Numbered from the stretch's first letter, positions 1 through 5,114 are shown. The stretch is DNA of 6,193 bases from Thermococcus sp. (GCA_021157445.1 JAGGWM010000047.1:1-6193); one strand, 5' to 3'. Numbers and translations are program-made. Notes: generated by a model not told the origin, from the sequence alone.

Positions 1-251
1 ACTTCAAAAGTCTCCCCATCTATTGCCACCTGGAGGTTGCTTGGAGTATCTTTAACGTTGCCCAAAGCTTCATAGTGGTTTCTCGCATGAATGAGCTCGG
101 CGAAGGCTATAGCCCTAAAAAGCTTGGCTATATTTGGAAATCCTTCCTTTTCAGCAACGTCTGCGAAAATCATGTACCTCATATGCGCTTGGCTTTCTCC
201 TGCGTATGCATCTTCAAGAAACTTCTTAGTCATTTTTCTTTCAACCACCAT
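1..251 (-). CDS. rbr: Rubrerythrin, N-terminal part (3' end beyond window)
   Basis: Rubrerythrin is a cytoplasmic non-haem di-iron protein that reduces hydrogen peroxide in anaerobes, in Thermococcales with electrons from rubredoxin. Seen here: the first 83 codons, all from the ferritin-like four-helix diiron domain. The pattern AGESQAHMRYMIFA (residues 17-30) carries the first iron-ligand glutamate (E19), and AELIH (51-55) carries the second glutamate E52 and histidine H55 of the ExxH motif. FPNIAKLFRAIA (38-49) closely resembles the Pyrococcus furiosus protein as I remember it. The C-terminal half of the diiron domain and the rubredoxin-like zinc/iron domain lie outside the window. I chose the ATG at 251 because GAGGTGAT sits 4 bases before it; an in-frame ATG at 257 lies inside that ribosome site. 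The gene is transcribed away from a long spacer with its own TATA box, so it is probably not in an operon with AGOG. The family call is firm. Confidence 0.94.
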   Translation of the reverse strand, partial: MVVERKMTKKFLEDAYAGESQAHMRYMIFADVAEKEGFPNIAKLFRAIAFAELIHARNHYEALGNVKDTPSNLQVAIDGETFE

Positions 252-255
252 ATCC

Positions 256-263
256 ATCACCTC
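256..263 (-). promoter_or_regulatory. Ribosome binding site of rubrerythrin
   Basis: Minus-strand GAGGTGAT, followed by GGAT and then the ATG at 251. It overlaps an upstream in-frame ATG (257-255), which rules that ATG out as the start. Confidence 0.8.
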
Positions 264-292
264 AAAACGGCATTATTAATTTCGATATAGAA

Positions 293-300
293 ATATAAAA
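293..300 (-). promoter_or_regulatory. rbr: Probable TATA box of rubrerythrin
   Basis: Minus-strand TTTTATAT. Transcription starting about 25 bases downstream (near 271) would leave a leader of about 20 bases containing the ribosome site. A second TATA-like element, TTTATAAG at 317-324, lies just upstream. The region is AT-rich, so a chance match is possible. Confidence 0.55.
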
Positions 301-386
301 GGCTTTCTATCCGAAACTTATAAAGCAGAATGAGAACATTACATTTTTCTTTTAAAAGTCTCCCCCTGAAGGGCGAAGAGGTCAGT

Positions 387-446
387 TCAACTTCCGGGAA
401 CCTTTCTCTTATGACGACTTTCTTTCATTACCTCTTTTGTTTTCAT
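387..446 (-). CDS. Possible leaderless 19-residue small ORF (speculative)
   Basis: ATG at 446, then 19 codons rich in lysine and arginine, ending at TGA (389-387). The only support is promoter geometry: a strong-looking minus-strand TATA box, TTTATATG (468-475), preceded by an A-rich BRE-like run, is centred about 26 bases before the ATG. That is the spacing expected for a leaderless archaeal transcript. I do not recognise the peptide. It could equally be the start of a small RNA or of a long rubrerythrin leader, or be chance in AT-rich DNA. Confidence 0.18.
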   Translation of the reverse strand: MKTKEVMKESRHKRKVPGS

Positions 447-467
447 ATAAAACTTCTAAAGTTTGAA

Positions 468-475
468 CATATAAA
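468..475 (-). promoter_or_regulatory. TATA-like box in the AGOG-rubrerythrin spacer
   Basis: Minus-strand TTTATATG with CGAAAA immediately upstream, a good match to an archaeal BRE plus TATA box. The predicted start near 446 would make a transcript across the GC-richer patch at 405-360 towards rubrerythrin. What it drives is unknown. Confidence 0.4.
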
Positions 476-507
476 TTTTCGGTTCGCCTAACAAAACTTG
501 CGGACCC

Positions 508-523
508 TAATTGATTTCAATTA
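508..523. repeat. Perfect 16-base palindrome
   Basis: TAATTGA (508-514), TT, then TCAATTA (517-523): two 7-base arms around a 2-base centre. It lies about 35 bases past the AGOG stop codon. The symmetry would suit a dimeric regulator, but there is no direct evidence of binding, and all-A/T-rich palindromes arise by chance more easily. Confidence 0.5.
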
Positions 524-541
524 CTCCTTATTATTAAGTTC

Positions 542-552
542 GAAAAAAGAAC
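542..552 (-). terminator. Probable terminator of the AGOG gene
   Basis: Directly after the AGOG TAA stop (560-558) the minus strand reads GTTCTTTTTTC, with six consecutive T residues at 548-543. Short inverted arms GTTC (538-541) and GAAC (549-552) flank the run. Oligo-T tracts are the main intrinsic termination signal in archaea. Confidence 0.6.
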
Positions 553-557
553 ACAGC

Positions 558-1298
558 TTAGAGGGAGATGAGCTCTAAAACCAGCTCGTACTTTTCGCAG
601 TGTTTCTTCAATTTCTCCATAACCCTCTTATCTCCTCCAAGCACAGGCCAGAGAATTGAATCTATATGTAGCGGAGGAATTTCAACTTCCTTTGAAACTT
701 CTCTCCAGAAAGTTATGGAGTTCTTATTCACGAATCTTTTCGTGTAGTTTTCAATTCTGAAGTCTTTTGGAATGTCGATTTCCATCGGATAAGGAATGAA
801 CTCCCCAAAAGCTATCCTAGACGCATAGCCGAACATTTTGACGGCAAAAACAATTGTTTTTGCATCTTCCTTTGCGTTCATGACCTTCGCTAAATGATCC
901 CTAAATCCCAGCATGTTTTGGTGGTACTTTATTAAATCTTCAATCGTTAATGAGTTCAAAAAAGGCTCCAGCTTTTTAAGACGATTTAATTTCGACTGGA
1001 TTAATCTCCTGTTACTTTTTGACCTTGGCAAGAACTCAGAATAAGCTTTCACAATGCTTCCCGCTAGAGGGTTTTTTGAAAAATAGTTTGAAAACTCCCA
1101 CCACCAGTTCTCCCCTTTATCCGAAAGCTGATAGCTCACAATTGAGTTCGCTATCACGAGCTTGAGGAAAAGCTCATCATTGAGGTTTTTGTGAAGGTTC
1201 TCCAAAGCTGAAAACTGCAGGTCGACTTTCTCCTCAATAGTTCTCGCACATTCAATGCCGAGTTCTTTGAGAATGCTTTTGAGGGCTTCGACTTTCAA
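558..1298 (-). CDS. Archaeal GO glycosylase (AGOG), N-glycosylase/DNA lyase for 8-oxoguanine
   Basis: AGOG enzymes are archaeal base-excision repair proteins of the helix-hairpin-helix superfamily. They remove 8-oxoguanine and cut the strand by beta-elimination through a catalytic lysine. The 246-residue product has about the normal family length. Matching my recollection of the Pyrobaculum aerophilum enzyme, I see LSDKGENWWWEF (57-68); KTIVFAVKM (147-155), with K147 at the catalytic-lysine position; IPKDFRI (176-182), with D179 exactly 32 residues later, the same spacing as K140/D172 there; and IPPLHIDSILWP (207-218). Translation starts at TTG (1298), supported by GGTGAG five bases upstream; no ATG lies nearby. 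A T-run follows mbxN and a TATA-like box lies at 1330-1337, so the gene may have its own promoter although it is only 61 bases from mbxN. It ends in a clear T6 tract. The identification rests on motif spacing and is strong. Confidence 0.9.
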   Translation of the reverse strand: MKVEALKSILKELGIECARTIEEKVDLQFSALENLHKNLNDELFLKLVIANSIVSYQLSDKGENWWWEFSNYFSKNPLAGSIVKAYSEFLPRSKSNRRLIQSKLNRLKKLEPFLNSLTIEDLIKYHQNMLGFRDHLAKVMNAKEDAKTIVFAVKMFGYASRIAFGEFIPYPMEIDIPKDFRIENYTKRFVNKNSITFWREVSKEVEIPPLHIDSILWPVLGGDKRVMEKLKKHCEKYELVLELISL

Positions 1299-1303
1299 TT
1301 ATT

Positions 1304-1309
1304 CTCACC
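1304..1309 (-). promoter_or_regulatory. Ribosome binding site of AGOG (fixes a TTG start)
   Basis: Minus-strand GGTGAG, five bases (AATAA) before TTG at 1298. The frame has no better start codon nearby, so this site is the main argument for TTG initiation. Confidence 0.75.
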
Positions 1310-1329
1310 AAAAAGAAATAGGAGCGGGG

Positions 1330-1337
1330 ATTTATAG
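1330..1337 (-). promoter_or_regulatory. Possible TATA box of AGOG
   Basis: Minus-strand CTATAAAT lies between the T-runs after mbxN and the AGOG ribosome site. A start about 25 bases downstream falls near 1309, at the ribosome site itself, which would give a very short leader. This weak spacing makes read-through from mbxN an alternative. Confidence 0.4.
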
Positions 1338-1345
1338 AATTTGTG

Positions 1346-1357
1346 AAAAGGTAAAAA
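1346..1357 (-). terminator. T-run terminator after mbxN
   Basis: Two bases past the mbxN stop codon the minus strand has TTTTT (1357-1353), then ACC, then TTTT (1349-1346). Paired T-tracts without a hairpin are typical archaeal termination signals, and mbxN is the usual last gene of the mbx operon. Confidence 0.5.
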
Positions 1358-1359
1358 GG

Positions 1360-1977
1360 TTATTCAGCCTTCTTTTCTTCTTCAGCCTCTTTCTTTTCCT
1401 GTGCCTTGGATTTTGCCGGTGGCTTAAGACCATAGCCAAGAATTCTGAACTCCACTACGTCTCCGTCCCTTAGGATGTACCTTACTTTGCCCTCCCCAAG
1501 GTGCTCTATTTTGGCTAAAGGATGCCTGTAGTCTTTGAACTTCCTCACCTTCTCCTCCGGCAGCGGAACCCAGTCAAATAGCTCCAACTCTTCCTCTTTC
1601 CATTCGGTAGTTAGGATATAATTCTCCACATAACCTAAGGCATTGGTTGGACACACATCAACACAGAACTGACAGAATGTGCACCTTCCGTAGTCCACTT
1701 TGGGATGAGGCCTCTTTTCTCCCTCTATCCAAGTCATCTCTATTGCCCTTGCAGGACATATCTGGCCACACATATTACAGCCTATACACGTTTTCCAGTT
1801 GAGAGTGTGGAATCCTCTATACTTCTCAGCTATTTGCGTTTGTTCATAGGGGATTTTAATGGTAACGGGCTTTTTGAATAGATACTTGAGCCCAAGCCAA
1901 GGCTTAAGGAATGAAGGTCTCTTTTTAACCTTCTCTTCGGGGGCAACTTTAAATTCAATCCCTTTTGCGCTCTCCAT
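1360..1977 (-). CDS. mbxN: MBX/MBS complex subunit N, NuoI-like two-[4Fe-4S] ferredoxin protein
   Basis: This is the NuoI/MbhN-type electron-wire subunit. It passes electrons from reduced ferredoxin towards the MbxJ/MbxL module on the cytoplasmic side of the membrane complex. The 205-residue product has two classic CxxCxxCxxxCP motifs: CIGCNMCGQICP (C64, C67, C70, C74) and CTFCQFCVDVCP (C99, C102, C105, C109). Each ligates a [4Fe-4S] cluster. The N-terminal segment KPWLGLKYLFKKPVTIKIP resembles the amphipathic membrane-contact helix of NuoI proteins. The C-terminus is a lysine/glutamate-rich tail after about residue 185, common in hyperthermophile proteins. I chose ATG 1977, four bases after AGGTGAT. 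A GTG at 1986 would overlap the mbxL stop but lies inside that ribosome site. Only five bases separate the gene from the mbxL stop, so the two are cotranscribed and probably translationally coupled. The name rests on the partner MbxL, since MbhN is similar. Confidence 0.9.
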   Translation of the reverse strand: MESAKGIEFKVAPEEKVKKRPSFLKPWLGLKYLFKKPVTIKIPYEQTQIAEKYRGFHTLNWKTCIGCNMCGQICPARAIEMTWIEGEKRPHPKVDYGRCTFCQFCVDVCPTNALGYVENYILTTEWKEEELELFDWVPLPEEKVRKFKDYRHPLAKIEHLGEGKVRYILRDGDVVEFRILGYGLKPPAKSKAQEKKEAEEEKKAE

Positions 1978-1981
1978 TTTT

Positions 1982-1988
1982 ATCACCT
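1982..1988 (-). promoter_or_regulatory. Ribosome binding site of mbxN, inside the mbxL stop region
   Basis: Minus-strand AGGTGAT, four A residues before ATG 1977. It contains the mbxL TGA stop (1985-1983), so terminating ribosomes sit directly on the mbxN initiation site. Confidence 0.8.
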
Positions 1989-3158
1989 GTCTATATCCGG
2001 TGGGCAGTTATCAAGGCTCACCAAGATCACGGGCACATCTGCTAACCTTGCTCCCACTAAAAGCTGTTCTATCACTCTAATTCCATGGGCTATGCTTGGA
2101 CCCCTTATCTGAACCCTGTAAGGTTTGTTGCCTCCGTCGCTTACGACATAAGCTCCAAAGTCCCCTTTGTTTGACTCCACGTGAGCATAGGCATCTCCTG
2201 CCGGCACTTTGAACCTCGGAAGGGCCTTAAAGCCAGCATGCTCAACCTTATAGGGCCCACTCGGTGGTCCCATTTCAAGGAGCTGTTCAAGAATGTAGAG
2301 ATCCTGCTCAAGCTCAAATCTTCTTACGAGGGCTCTCGCCAATGCATCTCCCTCTCTAAGCACTGGCACCTCGAAATCAAACTCTGGATAAAGGAGATAA
2401 GGATCGAGTTTTCTGACATCTGCTCTAACTCCAGTTGCCCTAAGGTTTGGCCCGGTTACACCTTCTTCTAATGCAAACTTCTTGTCCATAACTCCAATTC
2501 CCTCAAGCCTCTTGAAAGTGATGTAATTTTCGAAGAGGACATTGTCAAAGTCTTTAAGCTTGTCTTTCAAATATTCTACGGTGTCTTTTAACTGCCTTAA
2601 CCACTTGTCTCCGGGTATGTCTCTTCTAACTCCTCCGGGGATTGTGTAGATGTGGTAAACTCTTGCCCCGGTAAGCTGCTCAAAGAGCGCCATGAACCTT
2701 TCCCTATAAGCGGCAGCCCACTGTCCAGCGGTGTAAACGCCTAACTTGAAGGCCATTCCCATTGTCCAGAATAAATAAGCACTAACCCTCGCCATCTCAA
2801 GCACAGTTGTTCTAATCCATTGGGCTCTCTCTGGAACCTCCCATCCCATGAGCTCGTCCACGGCCATTGAGTATATTGCCTCTGGCACATCTGGCTCCGG
2901 AACACATATTCTCAAAAGGAGTGCTATATTTGTGTACCATGGTCGGTACTCAGCTAGTTTTTCAAAACCTCTATGAAGGAAGCCAGGGTTTGCTATGGCT
3001 TTGACGACCCTATTACCGTCCATTTTAAGGATTAAGCTGTAGTTTTCGGTAGCCATGTGTTGGGGTCCAAAGAATAACTCGTAAGTGTCCTTTTCAAGAG
3101 GTAATAAATCCATACCATTTTCTCTCGCTTCCCTAATCAATTCTTGCTGTGAAACCAT
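1983..3158 (-). CDS. mbxL: MBX/MBS membrane-bound sulfane reductase subunit L (NuoD-like, lacks a NiFe site)
   Basis: This is the homologue of the hydrogenase large subunit and of complex I NuoD/Nqo4, in the ferredoxin-dependent complex that Thermococcales use to reduce polysulfide and pump ions. The 391 residues show the NuoD pattern GPQHMATE (31-38), the IPGGVRRDIPG stretch near residue 175, GVTGPNLRATGV near 235 and YVVSDGGNKPYRVQIRGPS near 340. It has only two cysteines. The N-terminal CxxC of MbhL is CVPE here (C85, E88) and the C-terminal one is CPPD (C385, D388), so a NiFe centre cannot form. This half-retained pattern fits MbxL and excludes both MbhL and true NuoD, which lacks all four. 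I chose ATG 3158, six bases after GGAGGTG, over an ATG at 3173 that overlaps that site. In Thermococcales mbxL usually follows mbxK; here ClC and a structured gap lie upstream, which is unusual. Confidence 0.93.
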   Translation of the reverse strand: MVSQQELIREARENGMDLLPLEKDTYELFFGPQHMATENYSLILKMDGNRVVKAIANPGFLHRGFEKLAEYRPWYTNIALLLRICVPEPDVPEAIYSMAVDELMGWEVPERAQWIRTTVLEMARVSAYLFWTMGMAFKLGVYTAGQWAAAYRERFMALFEQLTGARVYHIYTIPGGVRRDIPGDKWLRQLKDTVEYLKDKLKDFDNVLFENYITFKRLEGIGVMDKKFALEEGVTGPNLRATGVRADVRKLDPYLLYPEFDFEVPVLREGDALARALVRRFELEQDLYILEQLLEMGPPSGPYKVEHAGFKALPRFKVPAGDAYAHVESNKGDFGAYVVSDGGNKPYRVQIRGPSIAHGIRVIEQLLVGARLADVPVILVSLDNCPPDIDR

Positions 3159-3164
3159 CTTTCC

Positions 3165-3171
3165 CACCTCC
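3165..3171 (-). promoter_or_regulatory. Ribosome binding site of mbxL
   Basis: Minus-strand GGAGGTG, six bases before ATG 3158. It overlaps an earlier in-frame ATG (3173-3171), which is therefore unlikely to be used. The hairpin at 3173-3210 abuts it. Confidence 0.8.
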
Positions 3172-3172
3172 A

Positions 3173-3210
3173 TTGCGGGCTGGAAGCCTCTAAGGGAGGA
3201 AAGCCCGCAA
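3173..3210. repeat. GC-rich hairpin abutting the mbxL ribosome site
   Basis: Perfect 9-base inverted repeat TTGCGGGCT (3173-3181) / AGCCCGCAA (3202-3210), with an inner 4-base stem CCTC (3187-3190) / GAGG (3196-3199). In a minus-strand transcript coming from upstream it would fold next to the mbxL ribosome site and could hinder or time translation. If mbxL instead starts from the TATA element at 3213-3220 read on the minus strand, the start near 3190 would remove the 5' arm. In the plus direction it lies just upstream of the candidate RNA promoter. Confidence 0.65.
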
Positions 3211-3220
3211 AGTTTATATG
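3208..3220 (+). promoter_or_regulatory. BRE plus TATA box for the plus-strand candidate RNA
   Basis: CAAAG (BRE-like) followed by TTTATATG (TATA, 3213-3220) on the plus strand. The predicted start is near 3242-3243, exactly where the GC-rich hairpin series begins. The same AT core read on the minus strand (CATATAAA) could serve mbxL, but its upstream flank is a poorer BRE. Confidence 0.55.
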
Positions 3221-3241
3221 CCTCATTCTCTATTCCCCTTT

Positions 3242-3370
3242 GATGATGTCCGGCGGTATATCCGTCGGGAGGAGGGCCCTCTGACCGGGCCGTATGCGGT
3301 CTACCGCAAGCCTGCCCCGTTTTGGGGCGTTCCCATGTTGGGAACCCTCGCCAAGGGGAGGCAGGTCAGT
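3242..3370 (+). ncRNA. Candidate structured non-coding RNA, GC-rich, family not recognised
   Basis: Hand count gives about 65% GC over 3241-3360, in a clearly AT-richer neighbourhood; stable RNA genes stand out this way in AT-rich hyperthermophiles. Hairpins visible in order: CCGGCGG/CCGTCGG (3250-3256/3262-3268, one G-U, loop TATAT); GGCCC/GGGCC (3275-3279/3287-3291); TGCGG/CCGCA (3295-3299/3304-3308, four-base loop); GCCCC/GGGGC (3314-3318/3324-3328); GTTCCC/GGGAAC (3329-3334/3340-3345), directly abutting the previous stem; and CCTC/GAGG (3346-3349/3358-3361). Long-range arms CTGA (3281-3284) with TCAG (3366-3369) and CCTG (3311-3314) with CAGG (3362-3365) could stack to close a multibranch fold. 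The plus strand is preferred because of the TATA box at 3213-3220. The 3' end is uncertain and overlaps the ClC stop codon. It could belong to one of the Hgc families found in Pyrococcus, be an H/ACA guide, or be a minus-strand leader of mbxL. Confidence 0.5.
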
Positions 3371-5084
3371 CTTCTATATACATTTCTCTTATTGCCCGAT
3401 AGTATGCTTTGTAGATGTCTCTTTTTGTTACAACCCCAATAAGCTTTTTGTTTCCGGGGCTTTCAACAATGGGAAGAAGATTCTGGTCGTACTTCATCAG
3501 CTTTTCAAATGCGTCATGAGCGGTTTCATTTAGATATCCAACGCCGTATTCTTTACGCAGAAATCTCTCTATGGGTAGCGTTTTTATCCTCTGGGAAAGG
3601 TTTAGGAAGTCTTTTACACCAACAACACCCAATACTTCCATATTTTCATCAACAACTGGAAAGCAATCGTGCCCAGTCTTTGCAACGAGCTCTTCGACAT
3701 CTCTTAAAGTATTCCATTTATAGACAAAGACGGGTTTTGCAGTCATAATCTCTCTAACCGGGATTGTCTCCAAGACTACGGGACGGCCTGTTTTTATATG
3801 GATTCCTCTCCGTTCGAGTTTTAGGGTATATATCGAAGAACCCTTGAGAATAAACCTAGCAGTTAAAAAGCTTGCGGTTGCGGAGGTTATAACTCCCGGA
3901 AGGAGGCCATATCCTCCGGTGAGCTCTGCCACCATAAGTATCTGATTTATTGGGGCTTGTGTTAGTCCGCTGAAGAATGCCGCCATTCCGGCTAGGGCAT
4001 AAACTGCTGGATTAACTCCAATGGCTGGGAAGAGAAGCTTTAAAATTGTCCCATATGCAGCCCCAAGTAGAGCCCCGATGTAAAGACTTGGAGCAAAGAT
4101 ACCACCGCTGTGACCGGAAGATATCATTAGGGACGTTGCAATCATCTTTCCAATCCCTAAAAGAATAAGAACTGTAAGCGGAAGCAACCCTGCAATGGCG
4201 AGCTCCATTCCCTCGTAACCAACTCCGAGGATTCCATACTGGGGAAAGAACATTCCAATAAAACCAACGCTTAGTCCTCCAATAAAAAGCTTTGTCCATA
4301 AAGGTGCTTTAATGCTTTCGAATTTATCGGTGAGCCAGAATAGAAACTTTGCCCAGTAAGCACCTAGAACCCCAAACAATACTCCCATAAGGAACAGGAA
4401 GAAAAGCTCAATGTGTTCGTGGGCAATTTGGAGGGGGATATTGACTTCAAACGCCTCTCCCAAAAACAGCAACGTTACGGTATTGCCCACCACAGCAGAA
4501 AGAAATATTGGAACAAGGTTTATGGAAAACGTCCCCATGTAGACGACTTCAAGGGCGAACATTGCCCCGGCAAAGGGAGTATTAAAGGTTCCCGCTATTC
4601 CTGCGGCCAGACCGCAGGTGGTTAGGAGTTTTTTCATTTCTGGAGGGAGTTTAAAAGTCTGAGTTAGGGCTGAGGCTAGCGAGGCTCCAATGAAACCTAT
4701 AGGTCCCTCTCGACCAACGCTTCCACCGCTTCCAATGGTAATTGAAGTTGTTAATGCCTTAAAAGCTGCTAGTATTCCTTTTATTTCTCCTCTTTTGAAT
4801 ATTACTGCCTCTATAACTTCGGGTATGCCGTTTCCCTTTAATTCTGGATAGTTTTTTATTATCGGTGCAACTACAAGACTGCCTATTGCCGGAAGCAGAA
4901 TGTATCCGAGGTTGTATCCGTGGTAATAGAAGGAAACATGAGGGAGTAAAATATTAAAAAACAGCAGTCTTGTAAAATATATTAGCTTTCTGAAAACAAC
5001 AGCTCCTAATCCACCAACTATCCCCGTGATTATAGAGAGGAAAAGAATAGTTGCCCACCTCTTCACATATCCTTCCCTTCTCAT
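3366..5084 (-). CDS. ClC-family chloride transporter/channel with C-terminal CBS pair
   Basis: ClC proteins are dimeric membrane proteins that move chloride or other anions, either as Cl-/H+ exchangers or as channels. The 572-residue product has many hydrophobic segments from about residue 10 to 415 and the three ClC signatures: GNGIPE (84-89), GREGP (124-128, gating glutamate E126) and GGIFAP (327-332). The central anion-site tyrosine is Y419 (SIYTL). Two CBS domains follow (about 441-496 and 506-561), which in relatives bind adenine nucleotides and regulate gating. Two differences from E. coli ClC-ec1 stand out: the selectivity-filter serine of GSGIP is asparagine (N85), and the proton-pathway glutamate E203 appears replaced by valine (V180, after E179). 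I chose ATG 5084 because a TATA box (5107-5114) lies inside the longer TTG-initiated frame that reaches 5129. Family is certain; substrate and mode are not. Confidence 0.93.
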   Translation of the reverse strand: MRREGYVKRWATILFLSIITGIVGGLGAVVFRKLIYFTRLLFFNILLPHVSFYYHGYNLGYILLPAIGSLVVAPIIKNYPELKGNGIPEVIEAVIFKRGEIKGILAAFKALTTSITIGSGGSVGREGPIGFIGASLASALTQTFKLPPEMKKLLTTCGLAAGIAGTFNTPFAGAMFALEVVYMGTFSINLVPIFLSAVVGNTVTLLFLGEAFEVNIPLQIAHEHIELFFLFLMGVLFGVLGAYWAKFLFWLTDKFESIKAPLWTKLFIGGLSVGFIGMFFPQYGILGVGYEGMELAIAGLLPLTVLILLGIGKMIATSLMISSGHSGGIFAPSLYIGALLGAAYGTILKLLFPAIGVNPAVYALAGMAAFFSGLTQAPINQILMVAELTGGYGLLPGVITSATASFLTARFILKGSSIYTLKLERRGIHIKTGRPVVLETIPVREIMTAKPVFVYKWNTLRDVEELVAKTGHDCFPVVDENMEVLGVVGVKDFLNLSQRIKTLPIERFLRKEYGVGYLNETAHDAFEKLMKYDQNLLPIVESPGNKKLIGVVTKRDIYKAYYRAIREMYIED

Positions 5085-5106
5085 CGACTTAGAGTAACCT
5101 GGGGGG

Positions 5107-5114
5107 TATTTAAA
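5107..5114 (-). promoter_or_regulatory. TATA box of the ClC gene
   Basis: Minus-strand TTTAAATA, a consensus archaeal TATA box. Its centre lies about 26 bases before ATG 5084 and there is no clear ribosome site in front of that ATG, so the mRNA is probably leaderless. Confidence 0.65.

Larger units (their letters stand above)
252..557. other. Spacer between rubrerythrin and AGOG without a confident gene
   Basis: About 305 bases. On the minus strand it holds the AGOG terminator T-run (543-548), a 16-base palindrome (508-523), TATA-like boxes at 468-475, 444-452, 317-324 and 293-300, a possible very short leaderless reading frame (446-387), and a GC-richer patch at about 360-405. That patch contains the inverted repeat CCCTGAAGGG (365-374). 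The spacer is unusually long for a compact archaeal genome, so it may hold a small RNA, a tiny peptide gene or a long regulated leader of rubrerythrin. I see no tRNA, C/D-box pair or CRISPR repeat in it. Confidence 0.6.

Noticed and set aside
75..290. Plus-strand open frames opposite rubrerythrin, and similar ones at 1255-1473, 1859-2080, 2181-2471, 3509-3748, 4413-4625 and 5192-5447, plus minus frame 4012-4299
   Set aside because: All are antisense or out-of-frame shadows of confident genes and show no recognisable motifs.
6..365. Repeat of AAAAGTCTCCCC at 6-17 and 354-365
   Set aside because: A 12-base match is about what chance gives in 6 kb, one copy is inside the rubrerythrin coding sequence, and flanks do not match.
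1978..1986. GTG 1986 as the mbxN start with a 4-base overlap
   Set aside because: It lies inside AGGTGAT, which is ideally spaced for ATG 1977.
3159..3173. ATG 3173 as the mbxL start
   Set aside because: It overlaps the GGAGGTG site that serves ATG 3158, and nothing suitable precedes it.
3173..3210. Kink-turn (L7Ae site) in the hairpin before mbxL
   Set aside because: The internal loop (GGAAG opposite AA) cannot supply tandem sheared G-A pairs next to both stems on either strand.
3240..3284. C/D-box small RNA with TTGATGA (C-like) and CTGA (D-like)
   Set aside because: The C box lacks the leading purine, there are no D'/C' boxes, no terminal stem, and the spacing is too short with a stable hairpin between the boxes.
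3218..3442. Plus-strand open frame of 74 codons across the structured gap
   Set aside because: Its ATG is part of the TATA box, there is no ribosome site, the second half is antisense to ClC, and hairpins explain the composition better than coding.
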